Assembly (NCBI GenBank): GCA_004802725.1
Contig: SGPM01000002.1
Coordinates: 65,873 to 129,872 of the forward strand
Direction: 5' to 3'
From: Antrodiella citrinella
Taxonomy: Eukaryota > Basidiomycota > Agaricomycetes > Polyporales > Steccherinaceae
Length of the DNA stretch: 64,000 nt
Shown here in pieces: positions 1 through 12,345 of this stretch (positions within the stretch are counted from its first letter, which is position 1; the number at the start of each line of letters is the position of its first letter). The position numbers and the translations under genes are program-made. The notes beneath the pieces were generated by a model that was not told the DNA's origin, did no database searches, and was given only the letters and a program-made list of their open reading frames with translations.

Positions 1-386
1 GCTGCTGTCCGTAACACCTCTGGTGAAGCGCGAGTTCTTGACCAAGGTTCCGCTGGTACGTTGCGAACATTCTAACGCGCCTGGTACTCTGTTCATTTTG
101 ACTTACTGGGTTTCTTTAGCTTGGATCATATTACGAGGACAAGATCCCAGCGTCAGATAAGCCGTTCTAGAGTTCTGGGGGCTTTCTGTCACCATATTGC
201 ATACCTCGATTACACAATAGATTTGGTTCTGCCTTGACCCCAGAAACTCTCCAATTGCAAGTGCGGGCACTCCAAACATCACATGTGGATCCATCGCGTC
301 CTATATCCAAACTACATTGTGCACTGGTCTATAATGACAGGAAGATAGTAAGATATTTCAAGGGGGGAGATGTGCTCCGAATTCCG
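1..386. other. Left edge, no confident gene
   Basis: Frame 1 is open from the window edge to a TAA at 73-75 and could be the last 24 codons of a plus-strand gene that starts outside the window. A second frame is open to about position 170. No family can be recognised from so short a piece, so no CDS is called. The remainder to 386 is the 3' flank of the minus-strand HAD-like gene. Confidence 0.3.
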
Positions 387-1857
387 TCAGAGTTTCGAAG
401 TGAACTCGGAAGGCTCGAAACCAGTCGTGAGATCAATCCCCAGCTTCTTCTCTAGCTGTGATATCGCTTGCAGAGAGCCACCAATTTGGACCTCTGCATA
501 AATTACGTCGTGAGGCTACAGGTTCTGGACTTCGATAAATATTCGCGAGGTAACTTACGGATAGTTTCCATGCCAAGCTGCTGGGCCGCTTTCAAGTTTC
601 TGTTTAAGGCATAGGTGGAGATGAGTTACGGCGATCATAGGGTTCAGTGAACTACGGATGAAAGAGAGAGCGGGCGTACAGTCCGAGATCGTCGAGGAAC
701 ACCGCTTGCTGAGGTGAGATACCGTTCCTCTTGCATGCCATAAGGTAGAACTCCGGTTCCGGTTTCCTACATAGCAGACCACCACAACGGACCCGATCGT
801 CAGAGCCTCATGCTTGCTACCCTCTATCTAGAGAAAACATCACACACCGCATTCCGAACGCGCTCGAGTCTATGAAATCGTCGAACATTGCACGCAACTT
901 AGGCGGTGTAGCGCCTTCCTCCCATCCCAAAAATTTCAGCTCGTCTTGTGCGTTAAAGGACGGGTAGGGCGGTGTGTCTCCAATGATCGTCTCGTCCGTT
1001 TTCGAGAAGTTGTTCGTTAGGGCGATGACTCGCCATCTTCCAGCGGCTACAACAGACGGTGGAGGATGTGCAAGGATGATGAATGATATGGACGACGCGC
1101 TGCCAACATCAAAGAAAAAATCAGGGACTCACCACGAATTCTGCGGATAGCCTCGACAATCCGTTCATCGTATGTTCCACCCTGTTGCATCATACAGCCA
1201 AATAGCTGCCACATATGTCCGTCAGCACGCAGATTAATTGTGCGCTCAGGTCCGCCGCACCTCCCTGCCGTCAATGTTCAACTCCGTTGGTAATTCTGGG
1301 CATTCTACGAAAGACCTGACGGTCAACGTCTTTGGGCTTCTGGAAGCCGCTGAAGGACAAGCAGACCTGTGCGTTTCCGACGGCAGTACTCTGCGTACCA
1401 CACGTTCCCCAGTTTGGTATCGGATACCTCCCGTCCGAAGGCCTCGTAGAAGGGAAACAAAGAGATTTCGCCTCTTTCGAACTGCTGCCATGCTCCGTTA
1501 GACCCTCGTCGGGTTCTAATGCACAGGTATGAGTTTAACATTCAAGAGCCTGGCTGTGCACCTTGCTTTTCCGCAGTCACCCAAATTAAAGGGCATGCAC
1601 AACGCAACGTGAATTGAATGGGTTAACTGACATGGAGATGTTAATGTAGTTGGGTGGGATGCCGTGCTCCCTCTCGTAAGCTGCGATAGCAATGAGAGGG
1701 CTGCGCAGCACAACTCCGCCGATCTAATATGCGCAAAGGGGGGTTGTAAAGTGGTGGAATAGTCAGCGCGGTGTAAGTAGTGCTCGATTCCATTTCGTCA
1801 GGAGCATTAAAGACAACTTACGTCAAAAATCACAGCTCTAAGGTGCGGCGAAGCCAT
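387..1857 (-). CDS. HAD-like hydrolase (EPHX2 N-terminal / ACAD10 type)
   Basis: A haloacid-dehalogenase superfamily hydrolase of about 245 residues in roughly eight exons. Seen in the spliced reading: motif I as VIFD|IGGVV (first Asp kept), motif II ALTNN, a conserved Lys in GMRKPEPEFY, and motif IV VFLDDLGL. The middle contains NGAWQQFERGEISLFPFYEAFG and a cap region typical of the group related to the epoxide hydrolase N-domain and ACAD10. The protein ends in SEFTSKL. The chosen start gives MASPHLRAVIFD. An upstream ATG at 2023 joins in frame through a 51 nt intron and would add about 36 residues, so the N-terminus is uncertain. The substrate is unknown. The gene is divergent from the penta-EF-hand gene at 2499. 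The family call is firm; function as a phosphatase is not. Confidence 0.85.
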
Positions 1858-2498
1858 CGAGAGATACGCAGGTCCGACGACGCGAGAGCACCAGTGGCAC
1901 AGGTTCCGTAGTTCCAACCGACCTGGGAGGAAAAGACAAGGTAGTGCTAGTGAAGTAGCTGTACTCGAACTTGGACCTACGTGAAGGAATTGATCGGCCG
2001 TCGGTTGTTACCGGCACCGGCATTTTAGTTACCGATCATAATCCCTACCCCGCCGTTTCCCGCCGCTCGGGGGTTGCTTTACGTCGGGGCCATGCGATGA
2101 ATTCGCTTGAGACAAGCTATGCAGGGCTATACGTCGTGTATGTCTAGCTAGTGGTATAAACATCCTGCTCACCGTCGATGACCTGGACGAGGCACGCTCT
2201 GGGCGACTCACTCCGCTTTCTACTTATAAACGTCCTTAGCAGCAAGATTACATAAATTATCGTAGCTGCTTTCAAGTTGCGCTCATCGTCAATACCGTGA
2301 GCTCATCACTACTCACAATGTCGAGCATAGCGGCATCGACGATTTACTTGCCCGACGGTATTATCATTGATTTCATCATGCTGTTCGCGCCGCCCAGCCG
2401 AACGCCAGAGTATTAATACTCACAGTTAAGCTTCACATCTTCCGATTCGAGCTACCTGCCGTCGCTCTCACATTCATCTTCTTCAACAACCACCATCC

Positions 2499-3671
2499 AT
2501 GTCTCTCCACGGTCATCGTCACTCTCAGAGTTATCGACCTCAATCTGCGGCACCCCCACCGAGACCGATAAGCCATGCCGCCTCGGCTTCCCCGTACTAC
2601 GGCGGAACGCCTGCGCCAGGACCCGCATATGGTGCGCCACCACCGCAGCAAGGGTACGGCGCACCCCCTCCCCAACCAGGTTATGGGGTGCAACCGCCGT
2701 TCGCTGGATATGGACGGCAACCACCTCATGGTGCTGACCCCGTGTTGTGGGGCCATTTCTCGAGGGTAGATGCGGATGGATCGGGGTCTATCACCGTAAC
2801 GGAGTTGAGGCAGGCTTTGATCAATGGTACGTTTCTAGTATGCTTAAAATGAAGGTCCAGGTCCTGATCTTTTGCAGGGAACTATGAGAGTGCGTATGAC
2901 TTTAGGAAGATCTATCCCTTCGATGTGTATTGATCAGGCGTGGATAGGCTGGGATCTGGATACAGTGAAGATGCTTATGAACATGTTTGTGAGTCACACG
3001 AACCCTTGTTCCATTTCACGCACCTAATAAGGATCGACACAGGATACCGACAGGAGTGGAACGATCACATTTTCTGGTTCGCATACGTTCACTTCACGTC
3101 GATGAACCTCATTGACGCCTGCGCCACGCCTAGAGTTCGTGGGTCTCTGGAACTACATCAAAGAATGGCAGAACTGCTATCGAATGTTTGACCGCGACGG
3201 ATCGGGCACGATCGACGGGCACGAGCTAGCAGCCGCTATGCGCAGCTTCGGGTACAGTCTGTCTCCCTTGATACTGAGTCTCATCGAGCAGAAATATGGT
3301 ATGTGATCGGAAAATGTAGCTTCGTACAAGTTGTCATGCTGAGTTGAAGTCACAGCATCAACTCCCATTGGCGGTGTCGCTGGTCCCGGCCAAGCAGGTA
3401 TCAACTTTGATCGTTTTGTGAGGGCCTGTGTCGTAGTGAAGACATTGTCTGAGGCATTCCAGCGGTACGTTCTGTCTGTTGTTTCGTGCTTGGAACTTGC
3501 GCTGATGATACGTCTCGTTTTCAGCGCTGATTCCGATAGAGACGGATGGGTACAACTCAACTATGACGATTTCATGACGGTGGGTTCAGAGAATACTCTT
3601 ATCACAACATACTCCTCACATTTGCCATGTTTCATATGTTCTTTGACTAGATTGTGCTTACTGCTCCGTGA
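2499..3671 (+). CDS. Penta-EF-hand calcium-binding protein (peflin / ALG-2 family)
   Basis: A calcium sensor of the penta-EF-hand family, about 230 residues. The N-terminal 80 residues are Gly/Pro/Tyr-rich with repeated YGAPPP-like units, as in peflin and sorcin. EF-hand loops follow in order: DADGSGSITVTE, DTDRSGTITFSE, DRDGSGTIDGHE, a weaker fourth hand around FDRFVRA, and DSDRDGWVQLNY. The protein ends in DFMTIVLTAP. Family members bind Ca2+, dimerise through the fifth hand and act in ESCRT, secretory or membrane-repair contexts. The gene has seven exons, including a 12 nt exon at 2878-2889 needed to link ALING to the DLDTVKMLM helix. The start is the first in-frame ATG. Confidence 0.93.
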
Positions 3672-4141
3672 TTCCCTTTGCCACCATCTACGGTTGTACC
3701 AGTCAATGTCGTACTATATGTATGTCCCCTTTTTATGAGTTTGGAGTCGTGTTGCTATGTATGTATCATACATGAGTGCAATAATTTTACTGTACAAAGG
3801 TGATTCGGGGTACCGCGGGTTGTAGCACTAGGACCTCCCGCAGGCTTGAACTGTGTTTTACGTGAGAGCACAGCACTACTATGAGGACTTCGATTCGAGC
3901 GCATGCAGGTGCTAAAAGTTCTGAAGGAGTGCAGAAGAGTCGTCTGCGATGATATAAGGCTTTTTTCACATGCAACTTGTGTATGTGGGCGCCTGTCTTC
4001 GGTATGTCGACTCGGACCGGCTCGTTAGAGCAAGAGAATGATCCGGTCATAACCATACCCCAAGCCATACCCCGCCTTATATTGCGGTCCCTTTTACTTT
4101 GCGCCAGCTTTCTGTCATCCTTCACATTGTCGCGCAATACA
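3672..4141. other. Intergenic region between two plus-strand genes
   Basis: This 470 bp holds the 3' flank of the penta-EF-hand gene and the promoter and leader of the acyl-CoA synthetase gene. The reading frame of the synthetase is open upstream of its start to about 3977, but that extension does not resemble the family. No other element was seen. Confidence 0.5.
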
Positions 4142-6998
4142 ATGACTTTCCAGCCCATCTCACTTCCATGGCCGTATCCCGAGAAATTGGACTATCGCAA
4201 GCAGTCCGTCGAGGTTCCTGGCACGAAGAAACCAGGTCAAACTGGTGCGTTTGCCCTAATGTCTCGAGGTTGAGCCGGAGTTGACGTATGCTGCGGTCAC
4301 CAGCACACTATAGGAACGGTATGAGAGCAGTCGAATGGAGTGCTGCAATATACTTACCGCTCCTGTGACCCCCGTGTCAGCGACCCAACCCTTGCTGACC
4401 CTCAACTCCCCGAACACCTTCAGGAGCCTTCAGGACGTGTTCTTGAATGGTCTGCATCTGGCTGGTCCCGGTGCGCGACTCCTTGGTCAACGCTCTGTTG
4501 TCTCTACCACTCCTTTGAAGTTCGGAGACTATGAATGGCAGTCGTGGGGAACTGTCAATGCTCGCCGGAAGGCAGTTGGCAGCGGACTGTACAAGTTGTT
4601 CCAGGACGGGACTCTTGGTCATGGCAGCTTACCAACTGTTGGTATTTGGAGCAAAAACTGCGCGAGTATGTCACTCTATGTTTTTCGTGTATATCATCCC
4701 CTCACGACGTTACTAGACTGGCAGGTTATCGAGTTCGCTTGTCACGCATATAATTTGGTTTCCGTCAGTCTCTACGATACTTTAGGAAAGAATGCCGTTG
4801 GTAAGTGACTCTCCAAACATTTCGTAAGTTACATGCTAAGCCGTTTATACAGAGTTCATGTAAGCTTGATTCAAGATGTCATAATATGGAAATGTTGAAT
4901 GTTGCTCACATTGTTTTGTCTTCAGCATCAACCATGCGGAAACCACTGTAGTTTTCGCGTCTGCTCAACACATTCCCTCACTGCTCAAGATGTCCTCTCG
5001 CACTCGCCTTGTCAAGATAATTGTCGCAATTGAACCATTGTCTGCGGAAATCAATGTGATCCTCACTGCTTGGGCTCACGAGCAAGGGATCAAGCTTATG
5101 CAATATGACGAACGTACGACCAGTCTTGACGCGCCATTTCGCTCATCACTAATTTTTGTCCATTAGTTGAGGAGCTTGGCAAGGCCAACTTCCGAGAAAT
5201 CATTCCTACAAGCAGCGACACCCTGGCCACAATCTGTTACACCTCTGTTCGTCAGAAACCCTAAGTTTGATTGCCGTGACTAAGTGATTTTGCAGGGAAC
5301 CACCGGAAACCCTAAGGGTGTGCTCTTAACGCAGGGCAACCTCGCTAATGCCGTTCATATCAATATCTATGGTGCCTCGTTTGAAGACCAACAGCCACTC
5401 ATCATGTCGTATCTACCACTGGCTCACATCTACGAGGTACGTTACTTGAACGCTGCCTCGTCACTTATACAAACATTTTCCCTTCATCAGCGTGTTCAAG
5501 AACTGAACATGGTTTCGATCGGTGGTGCCATTGGTTTCGGAACGGGAGACCCTCTTCGCCTTTTGGAAGACTTGCAGCTCCTCAAGCCTAATTTCCTCCC
5601 TTCCGTACCGCGAGTGCTGAACAGGGTCGTAGCATCTGCTATGGCAGCTGGTCAAGCTGGAGGCTTAAAGAGTGCTCTCTTTAACCGCGCTCTGCAAACT
5701 AAGTTGCTGAGGCTTCGTGCTACCGGTAACAACAAGCACGCTTTCTGGGATCGCTTAGTGTTCAGCAAGGTTTGCATGTCCCCTTCTCATCTTCCACTCT
5801 GGGGGACTAACAGAGAGATGTGTCCAGGTCCAGGCTGTACTGGGTGGTAACCTTCGACTAGTCGGCTGCGGTTCCGCCCCAATCACACCCAGCTCGATGG
5901 AGTTCCTCCGAGTCGCCCTTGCGTGCGATGTCATCGAAGGTATATATGTCTTTCAAAGAGATATTTACAGCAGTCCCACTTACCATGATATCCAGGATAC
6001 GGCTTGACTGAGAACTGTGGAAGCGCGTCGCGCGTACTGCCGGGAGACCCCACCTCGGCTGGAACAGTCGGTCCCCCGACAATTGGTGTGGAGTGGAAAC
6101 TCGTTGATGTGCCTTCTATGGAATACACCAGCGAAGACAAGCCCAATCCCAGGGGTGAGATCTACACGCGCGGTGCTTGCTGTTTCAGCGAGTACTACAA
6201 GGGTATGTATCTTCGTGACTTTTTGTGCATAAGGCGTGTTTGACCGTTGCTCTTCTAGATGAGAAGAACACTAAGGAGACCGTCGATTCTGAGGGATGGA
6301 TGCGCACGGGTGACGTTGGTGAGATCGACACATGTGGTCGTTTCAAGATCGTCGACCGTGTCAAGGTGCGCAATAAACTCTTTTGTCCCTTGCATTTCTC
6401 ATTTTCTTCGCCTGCAGAACATCATGAAGCTAGCACAAGGAGAATACGTCGCCATCGAGCGCATAGAATCGCTCTACAGCGCGTCTCCCCTTGTTAACCA
6501 ACTTTACGTGCACGGCGACTCGTTACAGTCCTTCCTCATCGGCGTTCTCATCCCCGACCCCGTGCAGCTCGCCGCCATCGCGTCGCGCGTGTTCAGCACG
6601 AAGGTCACACCCGAGGACACCACTGCGCTCGTCAAGGCCACGCAAGACCCCATTGTCAATAAGGCTTTGTTGGCTGAATTGAGCAAGGATAATGCGAAGA
6701 ACGGACTGAGAGGGTGAGTGATGCAGTCTCAGGAGAGTTTTGTGGGATTGTTGACGCGTTGTTTTGGATAGGTTTGAGCAGATCAAGAGGCTTCACGTTT
6801 CCCTGGACCCCTTCACAGTAGAGAACAACTGTTTGACTCCTACTTTGAAGCTGCGTCGGTACGCATCGCCCCTTTTTGCTTTCATGATCACACCACTGAC
6901 CGACCACTCATGTTTCCAGCAAGGACGCCTACAACAAGTTCAAGACTGAGATCGACGCCATATACGCAGCTGATGCCAAGAACCAGTCTCGTCTATAA
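4142..6998 (+). CDS. Long-chain-fatty-acid--CoA ligase (FAA1/FAA4 type)
   Basis: An acyl-CoA synthetase of the AMP-binding family, about 690 residues, the usual length for fungal long-chain enzymes. It activates fatty acids with ATP to acyl-AMP and then to acyl-CoA for lipid synthesis and beta-oxidation. Motifs seen after splicing: TICYTSGTTGNPKGV (AMP-binding loop), MSYLPLAHIYE, GYGLTENCG, GWMRTGDVGEID and DRVKNIMKLAQGEYVAIE (hinge and C-domain lysine region). The protein ends KNQSRL, with no clear peroxisomal SKL signal, so a cytosolic or membrane-associated form is likely. There are about thirteen exons. Two are very small: 15 nt at 4304-4318 and 7 nt at 4853-4859. Both are needed for continuous homology. 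Confidence 0.93.
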
Positions 6999-7262
6999 GT
7001 TTTGGTACAGCATCATCTGTAGTCTCGTAGGGTATATTTACGCGTACTGCTGTGTTGTTGTACATTGCTATCAGGGTCTGGGGTCGGGGTCAGCGTGCAA
7101 GGCGAATGAGTGCTCCAATAATGTCATGATATACAAATGTCCACGGTGGTCCAGAGAGAACGAAAAGTCCTATAAGATAAAAGTGATCGAAGTGTGACAT
7201 CAGTTCGAGTCTCAGTCGAAAGGGCTTATACATACAATAATGTACATAGGCTCACGCAGCCC
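6999..7262. other. Convergent 3' flanks
   Basis: This 264 bp separates the stop codons of the acyl-CoA synthetase and the MYND-finger gene. It holds only 3' untranslated sequence as far as can be seen. Confidence 0.5.
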
Positions 7263-9247
7263 TCATGCTGAATCTCGAAGAGTCTTGCAAACACGTCGAT
7301 GGCCAGCTTTCCAATCACTAGCAGAGGGCGACAATGTCAGAGCACAACATACCGCCGCGAGCCGGCTACTCACAGTGCTTGACACGTCGGACTGCAATAC
7401 AGCACCCTCCAACATCCCTTGCACACGTGCAGACGATGATGGCATACCGCCGAGCACGCACACGACGGCCGACTGCACACCCTCGCGATCTTCCAGTACC
7501 GCCGCTCCGTACTCGGGACAGACGGTATCTCCGACGTCAACACGTTCACGCCCTTCTGCAGGCCAAAGAATATACCGACGTGCAGCCAAGCGTTCATGAT
7601 ATCGGTCCTGATTTCGGATTGAGGCGGATACACCATGAAGGAGAGCTTGTCATGCCAGACCAGCCGGATCGTGCGGTAGAACTGTATAAATCCGGGTACC
7701 GTTGTGCGGTCTATGTCAGATCTGTGAAACGGTTCAACGACGAAGTTCAAGATCTGCAATGCCGTCGCTGTTGATACATTCAGCCCTGTGAGAATGATCG
7801 ACAGCGAAAAGTACGGCGTACCTCCTTTCGTCGCATCGTCATGTTGATAAGCATGCACAAGAGCGTTGCCCAGAGTGGAGATAAGATTTAGTGCACCTGT
7901 GCATTCGCGAAGATGTCCCAAAAAGATACGCCAGAACGAAGACGACTCTGATATGAATTGCCTTGTTGAAAGACGTCAGTATATGGTAGCTATCAGCCCA
8001 TGGATGAGGGAAACTCACTCGATGCACTCCAACATCCCGAATATCAGCTTCCAAGCCTCAGCGTTGTCCCGAGACCCCTCTTTACAACACAACTGCCAGT
8101 GGCATTGGACGATGAGGAACTGAGTCAGCTCGACAGACTTATAGTCGGGAGAAACAGCGATACGCGCGAAGGTCTCGGCGCCGTAGCGTAGGAGCGCAGT
8201 CAAGACATAGAGATACTGATACGCAGAGCCCCCGCCGGCCGTGCGGTGGCCTCGAGCGTAGGGTACGATCTCGTTTAAGAAACGTATAAGATGGTTTGAC
8301 TTTTCGGCAGTGCAGGCCGCGATGAACTGTTGCACGAAGACCGGGATGGACTCTGCCATGTCTTTCTTCATCATGGCATAGACTTGAGATATGACGCTCG
8401 TCCGTTCGCTCGCGTCGGGGGTGTAAACCCAGTAGTACAAGAGGAAGTGGGCAGCATGAGCGGATAGAGGTATCCGTTGGGACCTGCAAAGAGGATAGTA
8501 AGAACTGTGCCACGGATGCAACGAACGCCCACGTACGTCTCTGTGGACAACAGAACCATATGACTGACAACGATGTGCGCAGGGAACGGGAAATGTTCCA
8601 AGAGATCCGGCATACCTACGTCCGGAGGAATAGTGCTGCGCCTCGTTCGACACAAGTAGTGAACATTCCATAGGGTATGAAAGAGCTGATCTCGTTTCTG
8701 AAGACAGCCAAAGATCCAATCGCCGTCGTTTGGGTCTTGAGGAGCGTCGAATGTGACAACGATCCGGAAGCACAAGGCGAGCATTGACATTATGGCAATG
8801 CTGTATTTGATGTCCTGTGCAGGTTATGGAGTTTATTTTGGGTGCAGGATGCTCTGTGCTTTCTGACGATCAACGCACCTTGAAAGCACCTGGCGTGGTG
8901 GAGAACATCCCATCTTCCGTCAAAATTTCAACAAGAACAACAGGCAGCCCCGTAATGGCCAAATTCCGCCACTGGGGCGTGCGTTGTTCACCATAATTGA
9001 TCGCGGGTCGTAAAGCCTCCAGGAGCTTTAGCACTGCCTTGTGCTCATGCTGGTGCATGTAACGGATCCACTCGACGACCCGCATCGATTCCTGGAGAGC
9101 AACGCGCTGCCAATCCACACAAGTCAGATCATCGGATGCGACGGGGAGAGTAGCGGCGGTCGTCGGGTCACGGTATGATATTGCTCTGAACCGCGTCGGA
9201 GGCTGGACGAGAGCCCTCGCAGAGCCATGAGTGAGCGCGCGATGCAT
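7263..9247 (-). CDS. MYND-type zinc-finger protein
   Basis: A fungal protein of about 580 residues with a C-terminal MYND zinc finger. The ligand pattern is C-x5-C or C-x4-C at CSRPSCAC, then CKGC, YCSPTC, DWKAGH and RRVC, ending at KTLRDSA. The last intron splits CQAL and DWKAGH. The long N-terminal part is mainly helical and has no other domain I recognise. MYND fingers bind proline-rich partners; the role of this protein is not predictable. The start is the first true ATG (MHRALTHGS) of the first open exon. An upstream exon is possible because the frame stays open further 5' but starts at TTG. Many paralogues of this architecture are known in mushrooms. Confidence 0.8.
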
Positions 9248-10026
9248 TGAGGACACAGATACGAGGGGTGTAGTGGTCAAAGGCGAAGGTGAAGAGTCGC
9301 AGTTACAGTGGCATCGTACGGAAGCTATAAGTTGATTCGATTCAAAAAACAAAGGTTAGTGGCAAACGCCCGGTATACAATAAGAACCAATAACGTACAT
9401 TTGCAATATCAAACAGTCGTGCATAAGGTCTTACAGAAAAGCCGGTGATCCACCTTCGACATACAAGGCTTGTCATGTAGCAACAACAATGGCATAGATA
9501 GTTGAGGGCCGAGCGACACACTGAGGCGACCAGCGACCAACCCGATGTAGGAAGCCTGTCCTAAAGGGTGTTGGAGGAGCTGCCATAGCTGTACGGGAAC
9601 GCTACGCTAGTCATGGTCTGGGGACACGGGGCTGAGCATAGTAGTTTGCAGAGGGCGAGCCTGACAAGTAAATAGTCGACTACACGTCTTGTACCATCTT
9701 GTACACGTCTCTACACCGTGGCGCACGAGTCGACATCTAATCTGATCTATACACTCGGTGAGTCGTATCCAAGTCGTATCAAGGCATAGATTGTGTTCTA
9801 ATACAAATAGATGTTACACCAATCCAATCCATATGCAAGTTGAAGTGACCTCTAGAACCAAATCGTAGAGCCAATGTGAGGTTATAATGTGTAGTAATGC
9901 ACCAGTCAGCACATCTTTAGCAAGCAACATTTAAGCAGAATCGCTTGAGGAATGAGGAATGAGAGGAGAAAGTGAAGTGAAAAGTGAAGTATCTGTGCAT
10001 CCTTTTGAAACGTGTAATTTGTTATG
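9248..10026. other. Intergenic region, two minus-strand genes
   Basis: About 780 bp comprising the promoter side of the MYND-finger gene and the 3' flank of the MFS gene. No open frame with coding character, RNA gene or repeat was recognised. Confidence 0.5.
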
Positions 10027-12021
10027 TTATCGTCGAGGAATCTGTAACTTCCTGCCTTCCTCGATCTTCCGCGAGAAGCGGGTCCCGAACATGGATATGC
10101 CTGCGAGGATGGCGACCCATGCGTACCGTATGGGGAAGAAGGTGGAGCCGGCGGAGACGGCGAAGAGGGAGGAGGCAAAGGCGGGGGCGAAGGCACGCGC
10201 AAAACACTGAGCGACGAAGGGTTATTAGTATGGAGGTTAGATGGCAAGCACAGGGAACTGAGTGTACCATTGCGAATTGCGCGAGGCCGTTGGTGGCTCC
10301 TAGTGAAGACGGGTCTGGAGCAGCGTCTTTCACAAGAATCATACTGACACTAAACACAGAGACACCATTATCAGATCTCACAATACCATAGGTAATATGA
10401 TCAAGCAACTCACGAGAACGACAGCCCAGCGCTCCTCGCCAACAACAATACCCCCCCAATACCCATCCACAAAAACGCCTTCGTCGCCGGATCGACCTGA
10501 CCCGCCTCATCGATTGTCCCACTCTTCGCGATGAGGTTCAACCCGGGGAGGAAGATGTAGCAGTACGGCCATATCGCCATACATAAGTTGTACATTTTTG
10601 CCGGGTCGAAGCGACGCAGGAGGTAGGGCATGAAGAAGAGTTGGAGGCAGCCGGACGCGGAGCCGGAGATGGCGAGGGAGTAGCCGATTTCGGAAGCCTG
10701 TGTTCAAATTATTTTGAGTGAGAAGGGTGGAGATGAAATATGAGACAACGTACGCTGAATGCGAGCCCGCCCGCTGAGATGGCAGAGTAGCAGAACAGTA
10801 CAAATGTAACATCGAATGCAGTGTTGCTAGACCAACGTCAGGATAGATAGTCGGCTGCGTATCTCACTGCACTCACATGAATGACAAGAAACAACCACTC
10901 AAACATAGTGCTCGTACAACAGGGATCGACCACAAATACTGTATACTCGCAGCTTCTTGTGGCTTCTCGGAGTGACCCTTCGATACACCGCCTTTCCGTT
11001 TACTTGGTAATGTTTCCTCTAAGCAGAAGTACCCAGCAAGCGCTCCAACGAACGCCAGTGCGGCTGAGATAAGACATGGGAGTAGATAGGGATAGAGCCG
11101 GAAGATTTCGATGTCGAACCATTGGGGGAACTTGTCCGCTGCGTTAGACAGCGTACCGCCGATTAACGGTCTACACCGAATATTAGATATGGGGGGAAAT
11201 AAACCGAGATGAACGAATGTGAGCATACCCAACGATTGAGCCCAATGGCCAGCAGAGGCCGTAGATGGGGAAAGCAATAGCTTGATTCGTTGCATCAGTG
11301 AGCTCACCCAAAACCGAGTGAATGACCGCGATGTTTCCAGAGAAGAGCCCGCCTGGTGAAATCATTTGTATGGGCGCTGACGTCAGAGGAGAAGGATATG
11401 AGTCGAACTTACCCAAACATCGAGCAAGCAGAACAGCAAAGAACGACTTGGAAAGTCCGGTAAGCAAAGTGCTTAGAGCAATACCAAGTATACCTATCAG
11501 AACCACGGGGCGACGTCCAACGCGGTCTAGAAACCAGTTTAGATTCTTTCTGTCCCCAGAGTTTGGGAAACGACTGACCAGAAAATTTGGCCCACTGGTA
11601 TATAGACAATAATTGAGAAATCGCAAAGATGCTCTCCTGCAAGTGACGGACAGATGGACCCCGTCAACAGCTCTTCCTGTTTATCACCGAGGGTGTGGAG
11701 CGCGCTTACCACCATGCCACTGTAGAAGCCAATCCGAGAACGATCCTCGGTGACGTGCAGCCAATCCATCATCTCATTCACGTAAGGAAAGATTTGCGTG
11801 AATGCGACGGGATCGACAAGCCTGACCGCGCAGAGGGACGCAAGCTGGGCCTTGGGGACAGGCGTAATCGTGGTCGTAGTCGCCCGGACACTATCATCCT
11901 CGTCGCGGTAGAGAGGGTCGAGCTTGATGGCCTGCTCGAGGTCCTGAGCGTCGAGGAAGGGCACGAACTGCTCTTGTACTGGGGACGAGCTCGAGGACGC
12001 GATGGCTGCTTGACTTGCCAT
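10027..12021 (-). CDS. MFS transporter (multidrug / ZIFL-like family)
   Basis: A major facilitator superfamily permease of roughly 500 residues. The soluble N-terminus (about 80 residues) is followed by transmembrane helices. The loop between helices 2 and 3 carries the family motif as FSDRVGRRPVVLIG. Further helices include LSTLLTGLSKSFFAVLLARCL, GGLFSGNIAVIHSVLGELTD and AIAFPIYGLCWPLGSIVGPLIGG. The last exon reads CFARAFAPAFASSLF and ends EEGRKLQIPRR. The pattern matches the fungal group related to plant ZIFL and bacterial TetA-like antiporters, so proton-coupled export of small molecules or metal chelates is likely, but the substrate is unknown. The 3' end was fixed by splicing after GLAQFAM into the CFARAF frame. 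It is divergent from the gene at 12346. Confidence 0.88.
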
Positions 12022-12345
12022 TCTGTGGGGGGAGCGAGCGTACCTGCGAACGCGGGGGAAAGACCGCGAAAAGGGCTCGGTGTTAGTTTATAACATCGAG
12101 GAGACGCATCATTTACGTCCAGGTTCTGTGCGATCTCGCGGGTGTCCTGCTCTCTTCTAATACGTGTTGATCACGGGGTTCCGTGGGACGTCTCTTGTTT
12201 CCTGTTTGGGTGGCTGTGGACCAGTCCCAGGTCCGTCAGCCACCCACAGTGGACCTGTGGCCGGGACCTCCAAGGCGCCTATTTGATATATGGTCGAGAG
12301 AGCCCAGTTGTCTTGTCACCTCCTTGTATCATCTTCCACAAAATT
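12022..12345. promoter_or_regulatory. Divergent promoter region, MFS gene and unknown gene
   Basis: The 324 bp between two start codons facing away from each other must hold both promoters. No specific site could be assigned with confidence. Confidence 0.4.

Noticed and set aside
4142..6998. Idea that acyl-CoA synthetase, MFS transporter and monooxygenase form a secondary-metabolite cluster
   Set aside because: The ligase is a standard long-chain acyl-CoA synthetase, the monooxygenase is kynurenine 3-monooxygenase over 30 kb away, and no core synthase is present.
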